64,000 nucleotides of DNA. It comes from Pseudarthrobacter equi (GTDB lineage: Bacteria; Actinomycetota; Actinomycetes; Actinomycetales; Micrococcaceae). Positions 24,003 to 33,086 of the stretch are shown in pieces; positions within the stretch are counted from its first letter, which is position 1, and each line of letters opens with the position of its first letter. Position numbers and translations under genes: made by a program. The notes beneath the pieces were generated by a model, which was given only the letters and a program-made list of their open reading frames with translations, did not search any database and had not been told where the DNA came from. Location of the stretch: positions 992,001 to 1,056,000 of the forward strand of contig NZ_LT629779.1 in NCBI RefSeq assembly GCF_900105535.1, given 5' to 3'.

Positions 24003-27000
24003 GTGAAATTAACAGGAAAGAGCCCTGCAAGGGGCGGCGGGTTCCGGAGGGCTGCAGCGTTCTCCGTGGGGATTCCGCTGCTTCTTGGTTCAGTGGCAGC
24101 CGTGCCAGCCACGGCAGCCCCCGCCACGGGGCAGGTTCCGTCGGTCCAGCAGAAGAACCTTGATCCCAAGGACTACCAAGCCGGCCGGTACATCGTGGTA
24201 CTGGCGGAGAAGCCCGCAGCCACCTATGCAGGCGGCACCGGCGACCTGAGCGCTACGAAACCCCAGAGCGGAAAGAAGCTCGACGCCGGGCGGCCCGAGG
24301 TGCAGCGCTACCAGCAGCATCTCGAAACGCAACAGCGCGAGATCGCCAAGGACGAAAGCGTCCAGATCAAACGCAACTTCACCGCCGCCATCAATGGCTT
24401 CGCCGCGGATCTCTCCGCCGACCAGGCGCTGAAGCTGGCCAAGGATCCGAAGGTCCTCATGGTGGCGCCGGATACCGAGAACGCGCCGGACTACTCCACC
24501 ACCGATTTCCTTCAGCTCTCCGGCCCGCAAGGCATCTGGAATACATCCTTCGGTGGCACGGAGAACGCCGGCAAGGGCGTTGTGGTGGGAGTCATCGACT
24601 CCGGCTACACCCCCTCCAGCCCTTTCTTCGCCGGAACCGACGTCAAGCCGCTGGCCGGAAACCCCGAGGTGGGCGTGCCCTACCGGACAGCAGACGGCAA
24701 GATCGCCATGTTGAAGTCCGACGGCGACACGTTCGTGGGCGAATGCCAAAAAGGCGAAGGCACCGGGGCAGCTTTCGACGGCAGTGCCTGCAACTCCAAG
24801 GTCCTCAGCGCCCGCTACTTCGCCGACGACTTCAAGAAGTACGTCCCGGAGGCCAACCGTGCCCCCGAGGAAGTGCTCTCTCCCGTTGACGTCGGAAGCC
24901 ACGGCACCCACACCGCCAGCACCGCAGCCGGAAACGCGAACGTCAGGGCCAACCTTGGCGGCCGCGACATGGGCATCACAGGCGGCGTCGCTCCGGCGGC
25001 CAAACTCTCCATCTACAAGGTCTGCTGGGAAGACACCGACCCCAACACCGGCGGCTGCTACAGCTCCGCATCGGTGGCCGCCATCAACCAGGCGATCCTG
25101 GACGGCGTGGATGTCCTGAACTACTCCATTTCGGGCAGCACCTCCACCACCACGGACCCAGTTGCTTTGGCGTTCCTCTCCGCAGCCTCAGCCGGAGTCT
25201 TCGTTTCCGCCTCCGCAGGCAACAGCGGCCCCACGGCCAGCACCGTGAACCACGGCGCACCATGGCTCACCACTGTCGCTGCCTCGTCCTTCTCCACCGA
25301 GCTGCAGGGAACTGTTGAATTCGAGGACGGCAGCAAGTACCGCGGTGCCAGCCTGATGGCCAACAACGTCCCGGCCAGCCCGCTGGTCCTCGCAGCATCG
25401 GCTGCAGCAGCAGGAGCCGCAAGCCCCGAACTCTGCGGACCGAACACACTGGACCCCGCCAAGGTGGCCGGCAAAATCGTTGTCTGTGACAGGGGAGTTG
25501 TTGACCGCGTTGCCAAGAGTGCCGAGGTCAAGCGCACCGGCGGCGTCGGCATGATCCTCGTCAACGTCACCCCGTCCTCCGAGGACGTGGACCAGCACGC
25601 CGTACCCACTGTCCACGTGAATCCGCCGGCAACGCAGCAGATCAAGGACAAGCTGGCGGCCAACCCCGCCATCAAAGCCGCGCTGGTGAACAAAGACACC
25701 ACCGGCCTGCCGCAGGAGCCCCAGCCGCAGATCGCCGGATTCTCCTCACGAGGCCCGCTGCTGGCCACCGACTCCGACCTGCTGAAGCCGGACGTCGCCG
25801 CTCCCGGCGTCGCCGTGCTGGCCGGTGTCTCTCCCATCGGTGAAGCCGGCGCCCAGTTCGGCATGATGTCCGGCACATCGATGGCCGCCCCGCACGTGGC
25901 AGGCTTCGGTGCGCTGGTCCTGGGCAAGAACCCCACCTGGTCTCCCGCCACGGTCAAGTCAGCCATGATGACCACCGCTACGGACGTCAAGAACGCGGAC
26001 GGCAGCCGCAACACAGATGTCTTCGCCACCGGCGCAGGCCAGGTGTCCGTTGCCAAGGTCCTGGACCCGGGCCTGGTGTACGACGCCAACGAGACCGACT
26101 ACCTGAAGTTCATCCAGGGAACCGGACTGGACCTGGGCATCCCGGATCTGGGAACCACCGCGCCGCGCGACATGAATGTGGCCTCGTTTGCGCTGGGCTC
26201 ACTGACCGGCAGGCCTGAGGTCACCCGCACGGTGACCGCGCTGACCCCCGGCCTGTACCGCGCCCAGGTGAACGTGCCGGGCGTCAAGGTCACCGTGACC
26301 CCCTCGATCCTGAACTTCAGCGCGGTGGGCGAAAAGCGGACGTTCAAGGTCAAGTTCGAAAACGCCTCCGCCCCCACGGGCCAGTTCGCCATGGGCAGCC
26401 TGGTCTGGCAGGGTGCCGGCAAGAATGTCGCTTCACCGGTAGCGGTCCGTCCGCAGTCCGTAGTGGCGCCGGCGAATGCCGCCTTCAGCTCAGTGGGCGG
26501 GACCGGCCAGGGGAAGATTCCCGTGGTGTCCGGAACCAACGCACCGGTCAGCATGACGGTGGACGGCCTGTCCAAGGCGGATTCAACTGCCGTGGAACTG
26601 GTTCCCGGGCCGCTGGCCCTGGCGAACAACACCTCCAACGCCATGAAGCAGGTGACGGTGGCGGCGGGTTCGCCGCTGGCCAAGTTCTCCGTCTTCTCCT
26701 CGGACGAGAACGCTGACTTCGATCTCCTGGTGTTCACTCCGGATGGGAAGCAGTTGGCCTCCCAGACGGTGTCCGCCAGCGAATCGGTGTCCGTCAGCAA
26801 TCCCAAGGCCGGCGTGTACACAATGTTCGCCAACCTCTACGCCAGCCCTAACGGCCAGCCCACCAAGGCATCATTGGATGCTGCGGTCCTGGGTGCCAAC
26901 ATGGGCAACGCCTCGGTCAGCCCGAACCCGCTTCGGCTGGCGAACGGTACTGCCGGTGACGTGACGTTGTCGTGGCAGAACCTTGAACCGGGCTCCTACA

Positions 27001-27194
27001 TCGGCCGGGTCAACTATTCCGGGGGTGCCACTCCCACCTTTGTCTCGGTGGTGGTAACCCCGGGTGCCGGTGCCGTGGTCCCGGATGACGAGCAGACAGA
27101 CCCGGGCAAGAAGGACAAGAAGGACAAGGTCAAGAAGGAAAAGAAGAAGAAGGAGTTCCAGGACGAATCGGGGAGCTCCAACCTGGGGATCTAG
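24003..27194 (+). CDS. Secreted S8 subtilisin-family serine peptidase
   Basis: 1063 residues from GTG 24003 with AAAGG six bases upstream. Signal peptide about 1-39, inhibitor I9-like propeptide about 60-155 (YIVVLAEKP, NGFAADLSADQALKLAKDP), and an S8 domain with D199 (VIDSGYT), H300 (GSHGTHT), N407 (AGNSGP) and S626 (GTSMAAPH). A PA domain is inserted at about 470-560. A fibronectin-like region and a pre-peptidase-like C-terminal domain (about 850-960) follow. The end is a lysine-rich repeat (KKDKKDKVKKEKKKKEF), perhaps for wall attachment. It faces an operon with two subtilisin-inhibitor paralogues. Confidence 0.93.
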   Translation: MKLTGKSPARGGGFRRAAAFSVGIPLLLGSVAAVPATAAPATGQVPSVQQKNLDPKDYQAGRYIVVLAEKPAATYAGGTGDLSATKPQSGKKLDAGRPEVQRYQQHLETQQREIAKDESVQIKRNFTAAINGFAADLSADQALKLAKDPKVLMVAPDTENAPDYSTTDFLQLSGPQGIWNTSFGGTENAGKGVVVGVIDSGYTPSSPFFAGTDVKPLAGNPEVGVPYRTADGKIAMLKSDGDTFVGECQKGEGTGAAFDGSACNSKVLSARYFADDFKKYVPEANRAPEEVLSPVDVGSHGTHTASTAAGNANVRANLGGRDMGITGGVAPAAKLSIYKVCWEDTDPNTGGCYSSASVAAINQAILDGVDVLNYSISGSTSTTTDPVALAFLSAASAGVFVSASAGNSGPTASTVNHGAPWLTTVAASSFSTELQGTVEFEDGSKYRGASLMANNVPASPLVLAASAAAAGAASPELCGPNTLDPAKVAGKIVVCDRGVVDRVAKSAEVKRTGGVGMILVNVTPSSEDVDQHAVPTVHVNPPATQQIKDKLAANPAIKAALVNKDTTGLPQEPQPQIAGFSSRGPLLATDSDLLKPDVAAPGVAVLAGVSPIGEAGAQFGMMSGTSMAAPHVAGFGALVLGKNPTWSPATVKSAMMTTATDVKNADGSRNTDVFATGAGQVSVAKVLDPGLVYDANETDYLKFIQGTGLDLGIPDLGTTAPRDMNVASFALGSLTGRPEVTRTVTALTPGLYRAQVNVPGVKVTVTPSILNFSAVGEKRTFKVKFENASAPTGQFAMGSLVWQGAGKNVASPVAVRPQSVVAPANAAFSSVGGTGQGKIPVVSGTNAPVSMTVDGLSKADSTAVELVPGPLALANNTSNAMKQVTVAAGSPLAKFSVFSSDENADFDLLVFTPDGKQLASQTVSASESVSVSNPKAGVYTMFANLYASPNGQPTKASLDAAVLGANMGNASVSPNPLRLANGTAGDVTLSWQNLEPGSYIGRVNYSGGATPTFVSVVVTPGAGAVVPDDEQTDPGKKDKKDKVKKEKKKKEFQDESGSSNLGI

Positions 27195-27239
27195 GCGCCA
27201 GCCTCCCAGGAGGCCCGGAGCCTGAATAACCGGACAACT

Positions 27240-27275
27240 GATGGCCGGCGGACCGACTGCGATCCGCCGGCCATC
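27240..27275 (+). terminator. Hairpin terminator of the subtilase gene
   Basis: GATGGCCGGCGGA (27240-27252) pairs perfectly with TCCGCCGGCCATC (27263-27275), then CTTGTCTT. It lies between convergent genes. Confidence 0.75.
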
Positions 27276-27302
27276 CTTGTCTTGGGCCGGGTAACCGTCC
27301 GC

Positions 27303-27680
27303 CTAGGTAGTACCGGCGGCTCCGGCAGTTCCGCCCAGCAGTGGAGCAAGGGCCCGCCACCGGGAAATCTCGCAACCATCGGTCAGGGTCAGCGTCGTGT
27401 GAACACGCCTGCCCTGGAACGTCCCCGTGACGACGGCCTGCTGGGGCCCGCCATACTGCTGGGTACACAGGCGCGGCGGCCCGGGTTCCGGGAAGAAGAT
27501 CGCAGGTCCGTGTTTCAGGACAGCGTCGAGGGCGGCCTGCGGGTCCGGTACGGTCGAGCCGGGGGACACCTTGCCGTGGCTGGCCTGCAGGGTGAATTTA
27601 TGGTGCGGGCCGTCAGGCGTTTCGCTGAGGTTGATGACCAGGTGGACGGATCCGGGGTCAGGCTGCGCCTTGTTCTCCAT
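27303..27680 (-). CDS. SSI-like subtilisin inhibitor paralogue without signal peptide
   Basis: 125 residues from ATG 27678-27680 with AAAGGAGA upstream. Residues 10-118 match the Streptomyces subtilisin inhibitor (I16) fold: LCTQQYGGP (71-79) is the reactive-loop region, then VVTGTFQGRRVHTTL and DGCEISRWRAL. Only the second disulfide pair of SSI (C72, C103) remains; the positions of the first pair are occupied by alanine-type residues. There is no signal peptide, so the protein should stay in the cytoplasm. It overlaps the upstream gene by 23 bases. Confidence 0.75.
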   Translation of the reverse strand: MENKAQPDPGSVHLVINLSETPDGPHHKFTLQASHGKVSPGSTVPDPQAALDAVLKHGPAIFFPEPGPPRLCTQQYGGPQQAVVTGTFQGRRVHTTLTLTDGCEISRWRALAPLLGGTAGAAGTT

Positions 27681-28620
27681 GGACTTCTCCTTTCGCGGAC
27701 CTGGTGGTCTCGCCTGTGGCCTCCGCCAAAGACGCTGCCAGCCGGCCCCGGAGTATTGCGGCTTCCTGGGCAAAGCCACGCTGCCGGGCAACGTAGTCGG
27801 CCTTTCCATCGGTGGTCTCAATCCGGATGGGCGGGTAGCCCCAGCCGGCGAGGTCGTAGGGGGAGGCCTGCATATCCATGGCGCGGATCCGCCAGGAGAG
27901 CTCGAAGCAGTCCATGACCAGCTCGCTCGGAAGTGCCGGAAGCAGCTTGTAGGCCCACTTGTAGAGGTCCATGTTGGCATGCAGGCAGCCGGGCTGTTCC
28001 ATGTGCCGTTGGGAGTCCCGGGTAGGCAGGTGCTCATTGAGCGGCAACGCATCAGGAGTATAGAAGCGGAACGCATCAAAGTGGGTGCAGCGGATGCGGT
28101 TATCCTCCACCACCTGGTCGGTTCCCTCCGAACCCAGGCGCAGTTTCAGGTATTCGTGGCGCAGATCGAACTTGTCCTGGCGGTACACCATGGCCCATTC
28201 GTGCAGGCCAAAGCAGCCGAACTGGGCAGGCCTTGCCGCGGTTCCGCGCAGGATGATCTCCGCGAAGGCCACCGCGTCCGCACGGTCGGCCAGGAAGGCG
28301 GCCCGGTCGAAGGTGACCGCCGTGCTTCCCGCAGGCAGGCCGAGCGCAGCCAGTTCGCCGTCGTCGAGCACCCGGTAGTGCTTCCAACCGCGCCGGGCCT
28401 CGCCCGCGCTGCCCGCGAGGACGGTTCCGGCGCCCGGGTGCCAGCGGCGAAGCTGACCCGGTTTTTGCGTGTAGTAGGTGAAGAGGAAGTCCTCCACCGG
28501 ATGTTTCCGTCCGGCGGACCTCCGCTCCAAATAGGGATCCGCGTAGCGGCCGACGCGCAGCTGGTGGGCCTCTTCCCTCGCCCGCCACTCGTTGGCCGCA
28601 AGGAGCTTAAGTTGCTCCAC
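27658..28620 (-). CDS. Conserved protein usually annotated 3-methyladenine DNA glycosylase
   Basis: 320 residues from GTG 28618-28620, with GGGAGG six bases upstream. I recall this family as the actinobacterial '3-methyladenine DNA glycosylase', with blocks HPVEDFLFTYYTQKPGQLRRWHPG (split), FGCFGLHEWAMVYR and GCLHANMDLYKWAYKL. It has none of the AlkA helix-hairpin-helix, Tag or MPG signatures that I know, so the glycosylase name is not supported here. Histidines and tryptophans are abundant and could bind metal. It overlaps both SSI-like genes, so all three are co-translated. Confidence 0.6.
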   Translation of the reverse strand: MEQLKLLAANEWRAREEAHQLRVGRYADPYLERRSAGRKHPVEDFLFTYYTQKPGQLRRWHPGAGTVLAGSAGEARRGWKHYRVLDDGELAALGLPAGSTAVTFDRAAFLADRADAVAFAEIILRGTAARPAQFGCFGLHEWAMVYRQDKFDLRHEYLKLRLGSEGTDQVVEDNRIRCTHFDAFRFYTPDALPLNEHLPTRDSQRHMEQPGCLHANMDLYKWAYKLLPALPSELVMDCFELSWRIRAMDMQASPYDLAGWGYPPIRIETTDGKADYVARQRGFAQEAAILRGRLAASLAEATGETTRSAKGEVHGEQGAA

Positions 28621-29188
28621 CGGCGCCTCCCAGTATGTCTTTCGCGGCGTCCCAGGCGCTGATCTCGCAACCGTCCGTGCGGGCGAAGGATGCTTCGACG
28701 GCGGTTCCGTCAACCACTCCGCTCACGGTCGCCTTTTCCGGTCCGCCATATTGCTGGGTGCAGGCCTGGGCCGTGCGGGGCGCCGGGTTCAGCAGGGCCG
28801 AATTCCGTTTGAGGGCGGCGCAGGCGGCGTCGGCCGTCGGGTGGCTGCTTTCGCCTGCCGGCACTCCGGCTTCGCACACCAGCGTGTAGTTGACTGCGGC
28901 TTGGCCTTCAGCCGGAATGACAGTGATGGCAAGTTCGGCATTGCCCTGGCCAGGCCCGGCAGGCAGCGCGGACGGGGAAGCGGGCGGCGGGGCCGGAACT
29001 GACGTTTCGGTGTCCGGGGACGGAGTGGCTGTTGACGGGGGCGCGGTTGCCGAAGACGTGGCGGAGGAGGTTGGCGACGGAGCCGGGGACGTGGACGGCG
29101 GGTTGCCGCCGTCCGGGCCACCGGTGCAGGCGGAGAGCAGCCCCGCGGTGACGGCAAGGGCCGCTAGGTGAAGCCGCACGTTACGCAT
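28607..29188 (-). CDS. SSI-domain lipoprotein (subtilisin-type protease inhibitor)
   Basis: 193 residues from ATG 29186-29188. A lipoprotein signal ends in LLSAC (C21). A Thr/Pro/Ser-rich spacer (about 25-80) lifts the domain from the membrane. The C-terminal SSI domain keeps all four cysteines (LVCEAG, DAACAAL, ACTQQYGGP, DGCEIS). By analogy with SSI the residue after C-T would be P1, here glutamine. It would act outside the cell on subtilisin-like enzymes such as the adjacent peptidase. An alternative ATG is at 29203. Its stop lies 14 bases inside the next gene. Confidence 0.8.
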   Translation of the reverse strand: MRNVRLHLAALAVTAGLLSACTGGPDGGNPPSTSPAPSPTSSATSSATAPPSTATPSPDTETSVPAPPPASPSALPAGPGQGNAELAITVIPAEGQAAVNYTLVCEAGVPAGESSHPTADAACAALKRNSALLNPAPRTAQACTQQYGGPEKATVSGVVDGTAVEASFARTDGCEISAWDAAKDILGGAGGAT

Positions 29189-29289
29189 GGTCCGACGCCT
29201 CATTCATGCCTCGATTCTAACTTCCCCGGGTTGTCCCGCGGGCTGCGCTGATCCGGGCCTGTGCGCTGGAGGGGAGTGTGCTGCGCTGC

Positions 29290-29757
29290 CTATGACTCCG
29301 TGCTGCCGGATGTGGCGGCGATGAGCGCCATCATGCTGGCGTGCAGTTCGGTGACCTGCCCGCGGGTCAGTCCCAGCCTGTCCATCATGGTGCCGGGAAC
29401 CTTGAGCGCCTCCTGCCGGAGGGCGGCTCCCTTCGGCGTGAGTTCCACCGACAGCGCACGTTCGTTCCCGTCAGCGCGTTGCCGGGTGATGTATCCAGCG
29501 GCTTCAAGGCGGCGCAGCAGCGGTGAAATGGTGGCGGGTTCCTGGGCCAGGGCTTCGCTGATGTTCCTGACGGTGCGGGGACTTGTTTCCCAGAGCGCGA
29601 GCATGACGAGGTACTGCGGGTGTGTCAGGTTCAGTTTTTCGAGGACGGGCTTGTAGGCGCCTACGACGCTGCGGGAAGCCACGGTCAGGGCGAAGCACAA
29701 CTGGTGCTCCAGGAGCAGGTCGTCTTCACGGGTGTCCGGGGCGGCTGCGGTGGTCAT
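29290..29757 (-). CDS. ohrR: OhrR-type MarR family redox regulator
   Basis: 155 residues. The N-terminus LLLEHQLCFALTVASRSVVGAYKPVL has the peroxide-sensing cysteine (C21) and tyrosines in the OhrR pattern; the winged helix is NISEALAQEPATISPLLRRLEAAGYITRQR. With no other cysteine near the C-terminus it fits the one-cysteine type. OhrR represses organic peroxide resistance genes until its cysteine is oxidised. No ohr gene is adjacent; the divergent genes encode two small paralogues. Two palindromes occupy the spacer. Confidence 0.82.
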   Translation of the reverse strand: MTTAAAPDTREDDLLLEHQLCFALTVASRSVVGAYKPVLEKLNLTHPQYLVMLALWETSPRTVRNISEALAQEPATISPLLRRLEAAGYITRQRADGNERALSVELTPKGAALRQEALKVPGTMMDRLGLTRGQVTELHASMMALIAATSGSTES

Positions 29758-29771
29758 TGGTCCTCCAACTG

Positions 29772-29790
29772 TTAGTGCACTAATAATTAG
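29772..29790. promoter_or_regulatory. Overlapping palindromes, probable OhrR operator
   Basis: TTAGTGCACTAA (29772-29783) is a perfect 12-base palindrome; CTAAT-A-ATTAG (29780-29790) overlaps it. They lie between ohrR and the divergent small gene, next to a TACACT -10 at 29793-29798. Confidence 0.65.
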
Positions 29791-29833
29791 CGTACACTTT
29801 TGGTAGGCAGAATGTCAGATGGAAGGAAAGTTC

Positions 29834-30076
29834 ATGGCCAGGCGCAACACTGAAGACAGGGGTAACGCTTCCCAGCGGTTCATGCGGGCCACCGGCAAAT
29901 TGCGGGCAGTCTTCGGGCCGGCCAACCGCTCCGCCCTCGGCCACGCCATGACCGAGGAAAACCGTCGGCTGCTCGCTCAGCGCGAGGCTGAAAGCCAGCA
30001 ATGGGAAACCATCACCCGGCCGGACGGAAGCACCTACGTGGTGCCAAAGGATCCGGGCGACAAATCCCTGCGCTGA
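29834..30076 (+). CDS. Small hypothetical protein (LRxxFGPAxR paralogue 1)
   Basis: 80 residues from ATG 29834 with GGAAGGAAAG upstream. It is basic, soluble and contains KLRAVFGPANRS, a glutamine/glutamate helix, and a C-terminal strand-like DGSTYVVPKD. The gene at 30243 repeats this order (RLRFFFGPATRL ... TGHHYAVRLED), so the two are likely paralogues. I do not recognise the family. It is divergent from ohrR and may be under its control. Confidence 0.6.
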   Translation: MARRNTEDRGNASQRFMRATGKLRAVFGPANRSALGHAMTEENRRLLAQREAESQQWETITRPDGSTYVVPKDPGDKSLR

Positions 30077-30242
30077 CGGGCCTGCGGTTCCGTCACTAGC
30101 CAATCGGCCGCCGCGCCCCGCCGTGAGGTGACGCCCGATGGTCCGGAGCTTTTTGCACCTTCCCGGCGTAAAATGAGGGGCACCGGCTCCCGGGTGGAGC
30201 CAATGGCTCATTTCCTCGCACCGGGGAAGGGGGTGGAAAACA

Positions 30243-30458
30243 GTGGCACACGTACTCAGCGGATTTATGAGCATGACGGACCGGCTCCGCTTCTTCTTCG
30301 GTCCAGCGACCCGGCTCGATGCCGATACTCCGGTGATCCACAGGCACGATGACTTCGAGCAGGCCTCGGAGGAGGACCTTTCGCACTTCGTGGTGGAAAC
30401 CGACTCAACAGGCCACCACTACGCCGTCCGGCTGGAAGACCTGGAACGGGAAAGCTGA
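30243..30458 (+). CDS. Small hypothetical protein (LRxxFGPAxR paralogue 2)
   Basis: 71 residues if the GTG at 30243 is used; the ATG at 30267 (63 residues, starting MSMTDRLRFF) is equally possible. It shares the R-LR-FGPA-R core and the terminal T-G-x-x-Y-x-V strand with the gene at 29834. It is acidic in the middle and soluble. A TAAAAT -10-like box is at 30169. A strong bidirectional terminator follows the stop. Confidence 0.55.
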   Translation: MAHVLSGFMSMTDRLRFFFGPATRLDADTPVIHRHDDFEQASEEDLSHFVVETDSTGHHYAVRLEDLERES

Positions 30459-30495
30459 ACCCTTCCGTAGACAGGTCCCGGGCCGCACAGCATGA

Positions 30496-30545
30496 AAAAA
30501 GCCGGGCCGCCTTCCATGAATCAATGGAAGGCGGCCCGGCTTTTT
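30496..30545. terminator. Bidirectional intrinsic terminator
   Basis: A 22-bp perfect stem (30496-30517 with 30524-30545), six-base loop GAATCA, and T-runs on both strands. It ends both the small gene on the left and lysC on the right. Confidence 0.93.
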
Positions 30546-30560
30546 GTCTGCCGGCGGCGG

Positions 30561-31919
30561 TCAGCGGCCGGTGCCGCCATACACGGTGGCTTCGTTGTCG
30601 CTGTCCAGCTCGAACGCATTGTGGATGACGCGCACGGCCTCATCCAGCAGGTCTGCATGGGTGACTACGGAAATCCTGATTTCCGAGGTGGAGATCATGT
30701 TGATGTTGATGCCGGCGTCGGACAATGCCTTAAAGAAGGTGGCCGAGACGCCCGGGTGGGACCGCATGCCGGCTCCGATCAGGGAGAGCTTGCCGATCTT
30801 CTCGTTGTACTCGATGGTTTCGAAGCCGATCAAGTCCTGCGCGGCGTGCAGGGCGGCAAGGGCATCGGCGCCCTCAATGATGGGCAGCGTGAACGAGATG
30901 TCGGTCTTGCCGGTTCCGTGGGTGGACACGTTCTGGACGATCATGTCGATGTTGGAATGGGCGTCGGCGATGACCTGGAAGATGGCCGCGGCCTTGCCCG
31001 GGATGTCCGGAACGCCCACAACGGTGACCTTGGCTTCCGAGCGGTCGTGCGCAACGCCGGAGATGATTGGCTGCTCCAAGGCAACTCCCTCTTGAGTGGT
31101 GATCTTGTCTTCGGCGCTGGGGATGACCCAGGTGCCTTCGTGCTGGCTGAATGAGGAACGGACGTGCAGGGGCACGCCGAACCGGCGGGCATACTCGACG
31201 CACCGGAGGTGCAGGATCTTGGCGCCGGACGCCGCGAGCTCCAACATCTCCTCGCTGGAAATGGTGTCGATCTTCTGGGCGGACGGGACCACCCGGGGAT
31301 CGGCCGTGTAGATGCCATCCACATCCGTGTAGATCTCGCAGACGTCAGCTTCCAGTGCCGCAGCCAGGGCCACCGCTGTGGTGTCCGAGCCGCCGCGGCC
31401 CAGGGTGGTGATCTCGTTGGTGCTTCGGCTCATGCCCTGGAAACCGGCCACAATGGCGATATTTTCCTTGTCCAGCGCGGTGCGGATGCGGTGGGGGTCA
31501 ACATCGATGATGCGGGCCTTGCCGTGGATGCCATCGGTAATCATGCCGGCCTGCGACCCCGTAAACGACTGCGCAGACGCGCCGAGTTTGTTGATGGCCA
31601 TGGCCAGCAGGGCCATGGAAATACGTTCGCCGGCGGAGAGCAGCATGTCCATCTCGCGGGCCGGGGCGGAGTCGGTGACCTGGGCGGCGAGGTCCAGGAG
31701 TTCGTCGGTGGTGTCGCCCATGGCGGAGACCACCACAACAACCTCGTTGCCGGCCTGCTGGGCGTTTACCACCCTGGCGGCCACACGCTTAATGCCGTCA
31801 GCGTCGGCAACGGAGGACCCGCCGAACTTCTGCACGATGAGTTGTTTGGTTACCGCACCGCCGGCCTGCAGGCCCTGCGGCTGCGTCGCGTTGTGCACTT
31901 CGGTAGTGGGCGTACTCAT
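30561..31919 (-). CDS. lysC: Aspartate kinase
   Basis: 452 residues from ATG 31917-31919. It phosphorylates aspartate, the entry to lysine, threonine, methionine and diaminopimelate. The kinase N-terminus is [38 protein letters not shown] and [14 protein letters not shown] are substrate and nucleotide blocks. Two ACT domains follow (about 290-445; [30 protein letters not shown]), the site of lysine/threonine feedback. The first 25 residues before the kinase are extra; a GTG start there (VTKQLIVQK) is possible. asd is not seen beside it. Confidence 0.95.
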   Translation of the reverse strand: MSTPTTEVHNATQPQGLQAGGAVTKQLIVQKFGGSSVADADGIKRVAARVVNAQQAGNEVVVVVSAMGDTTDELLDLAAQVTDSAPAREMDMLLSAGERISMALLAMAINKLGASAQSFTGSQAGMITDGIHGKARIIDVDPHRIRTALDKENIAIVAGFQGMSRSTNEITTLGRGGSDTTAVALAAALEADVCEIYTDVDGIYTADPRVVPSAQKIDTISSEEMLELAASGAKILHLRCVEYARRFGVPLHVRSSFSQHEGTWVIPSAEDKITTQEGVALEQPIISGVAHDRSEAKVTVVGVPDIPGKAAAIFQVIADAHSNIDMIVQNVSTHGTGKTDISFTLPIIEGADALAALHAAQDLIGFETIEYNEKIGKLSLIGAGMRSHPGVSATFFKALSDAGININMISTSEIRISVVTHADLLDEAVRVIHNAFELDSDNEATVYGGTGR

Positions 31920-32126
31920 GGCGCATACCTTCATCGGATCAATGGGATTTTCGGAAGCCAGGCAGCGGGGCGGCCCGGCATCCTCCGACAGTTTATCGCC
32001 GCCCGTACCGCGCCGCTGAATTGTGACCGAATCTCAGCCCGGAGGACGACAACCCGGGCATGGCCGCTGGCGTACGCTCGGAGGATCAGCATGCAGCAAC
32101 ACTGTGGGGGGACAGGTGCGCACACT

Positions 32127-33086
32127 ATGGCAATAATTTCGGAACAGTCCGGCGGGCAGCAGGTTCCCGACGACGGAATCACGGCCCGGGGGGTAAGCCG
32201 CAGCTTTGGCGCCGTCCGCGCGGTGGACCATATGGACTTCCACGCCCCGGCGGGCATGGTCACGGCACTCATCGGCCCCAATGGTGCAGGAAAGACCACC
32301 CTGCTCCTCATGCTGGCCTCGCTGCTGGCCCCGGACCAGGGCACCATCACTGTTGGCGGGCTGGACCCTGTCCGGAACCGCGCGGAGGTCCGGAGCCGGT
32401 TGGGCTGGATGCCGGACACCCTGGGGGTGTGGGAATCGCTGACGGCCCGGGAGATCCTGACCCAGATGGCCCGGTTCTACCGGCTACCAGCGTCCGGGAT
32501 CGCCGCGCGGGTCACCGACATGCTGGAGCGTGTCCGGCTGGCAGACCTCGCCGACCAGCCCGCCCGGGTCCTGTCCCGCGGGCAGCAGCAGCGGCTGAGC
32601 CTGGCGCGCGCACTCATCCACGATCCGTCGGTGCTGCTCCTGGACGAGCCTGCATCAGGCCTGGATCCGGGGTCCCGCGTTGAGCTGCGGACCACACTCC
32701 GGCAACTCGCCGCCGAAGGAAAAGCCGTCGTGGTGTCCTCGCACGTGCTCAGCGAACTGGATGAGATCGCGGACGGTGCGGTGTTCGTCAACAACGGACG
32801 CACGGTCCGGCAGCAAACCACCGAGGAAGCGGTCGCGGCTGGCCGCCGTTATGCGATCACGGCGGCCGACACAGCTGCGCTCGCCGCGGAACTGGAGCGG
32901 CTGGGACTCGAATTCCGCCGCGAGGAAGGCCGCCGGCCGGGCGTCAGCCTCGTTCTGCACAACGAGGTCGGGGCGGAGCGGCTCCTGCGGGACCTGGTGC
33001 TCGCCGGCGTCGGAATCCGTTCCTTTGCCCCGGCCGTCGGCGCGTTGGAGGAGACCTACATGAACCTCGAAGGGGAACGGCGATGA
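32127..33086 (+). CDS. ABC transporter ATP-binding protein
   Basis: 319 residues from ATG 32127. The nucleotide-binding domain has Walker A GPNGAGKTT (50-58), the Q-loop region LGWMPDTLGVWESLT, signature LSRGQQQRL and Walker B VLLLDEPASGLD with SSHVL for the H-loop. The C-terminal 90 residues form the accessory tail common in ABC-2 exporters. Transport direction is probably outward. The stop overlaps the permease start (ATGA), and a related membrane protein follows, so a three-gene exporter unit is likely. Substrate unknown. Confidence 0.9.
   Translation: MAIISEQSGGQQVPDDGITARGVSRSFGAVRAVDHMDFHAPAGMVTALIGPNGAGKTTLLLMLASLLAPDQGTITVGGLDPVRNRAEVRSRLGWMPDTLGVWESLTAREILTQMARFYRLPASGIAARVTDMLERVRLADLADQPARVLSRGQQQRLSLARALIHDPSVLLLDEPASGLDPGSRVELRTTLRQLAAEGKAVVVSSHVLSELDEIADGAVFVNNGRTVRQQTTEEAVAAGRRYAITAADTAALAAELERLGLEFRREEGRRPGVSLVLHNEVGAERLLRDLVLAGVGIRSFAPAVGALEETYMNLEGERR

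Noticed and set aside
31164..32126. Long N-terminal extension of the ABC ATPase frame
   Set aside because: It is antisense to lysC; the domain and plausible start begin at 32127.
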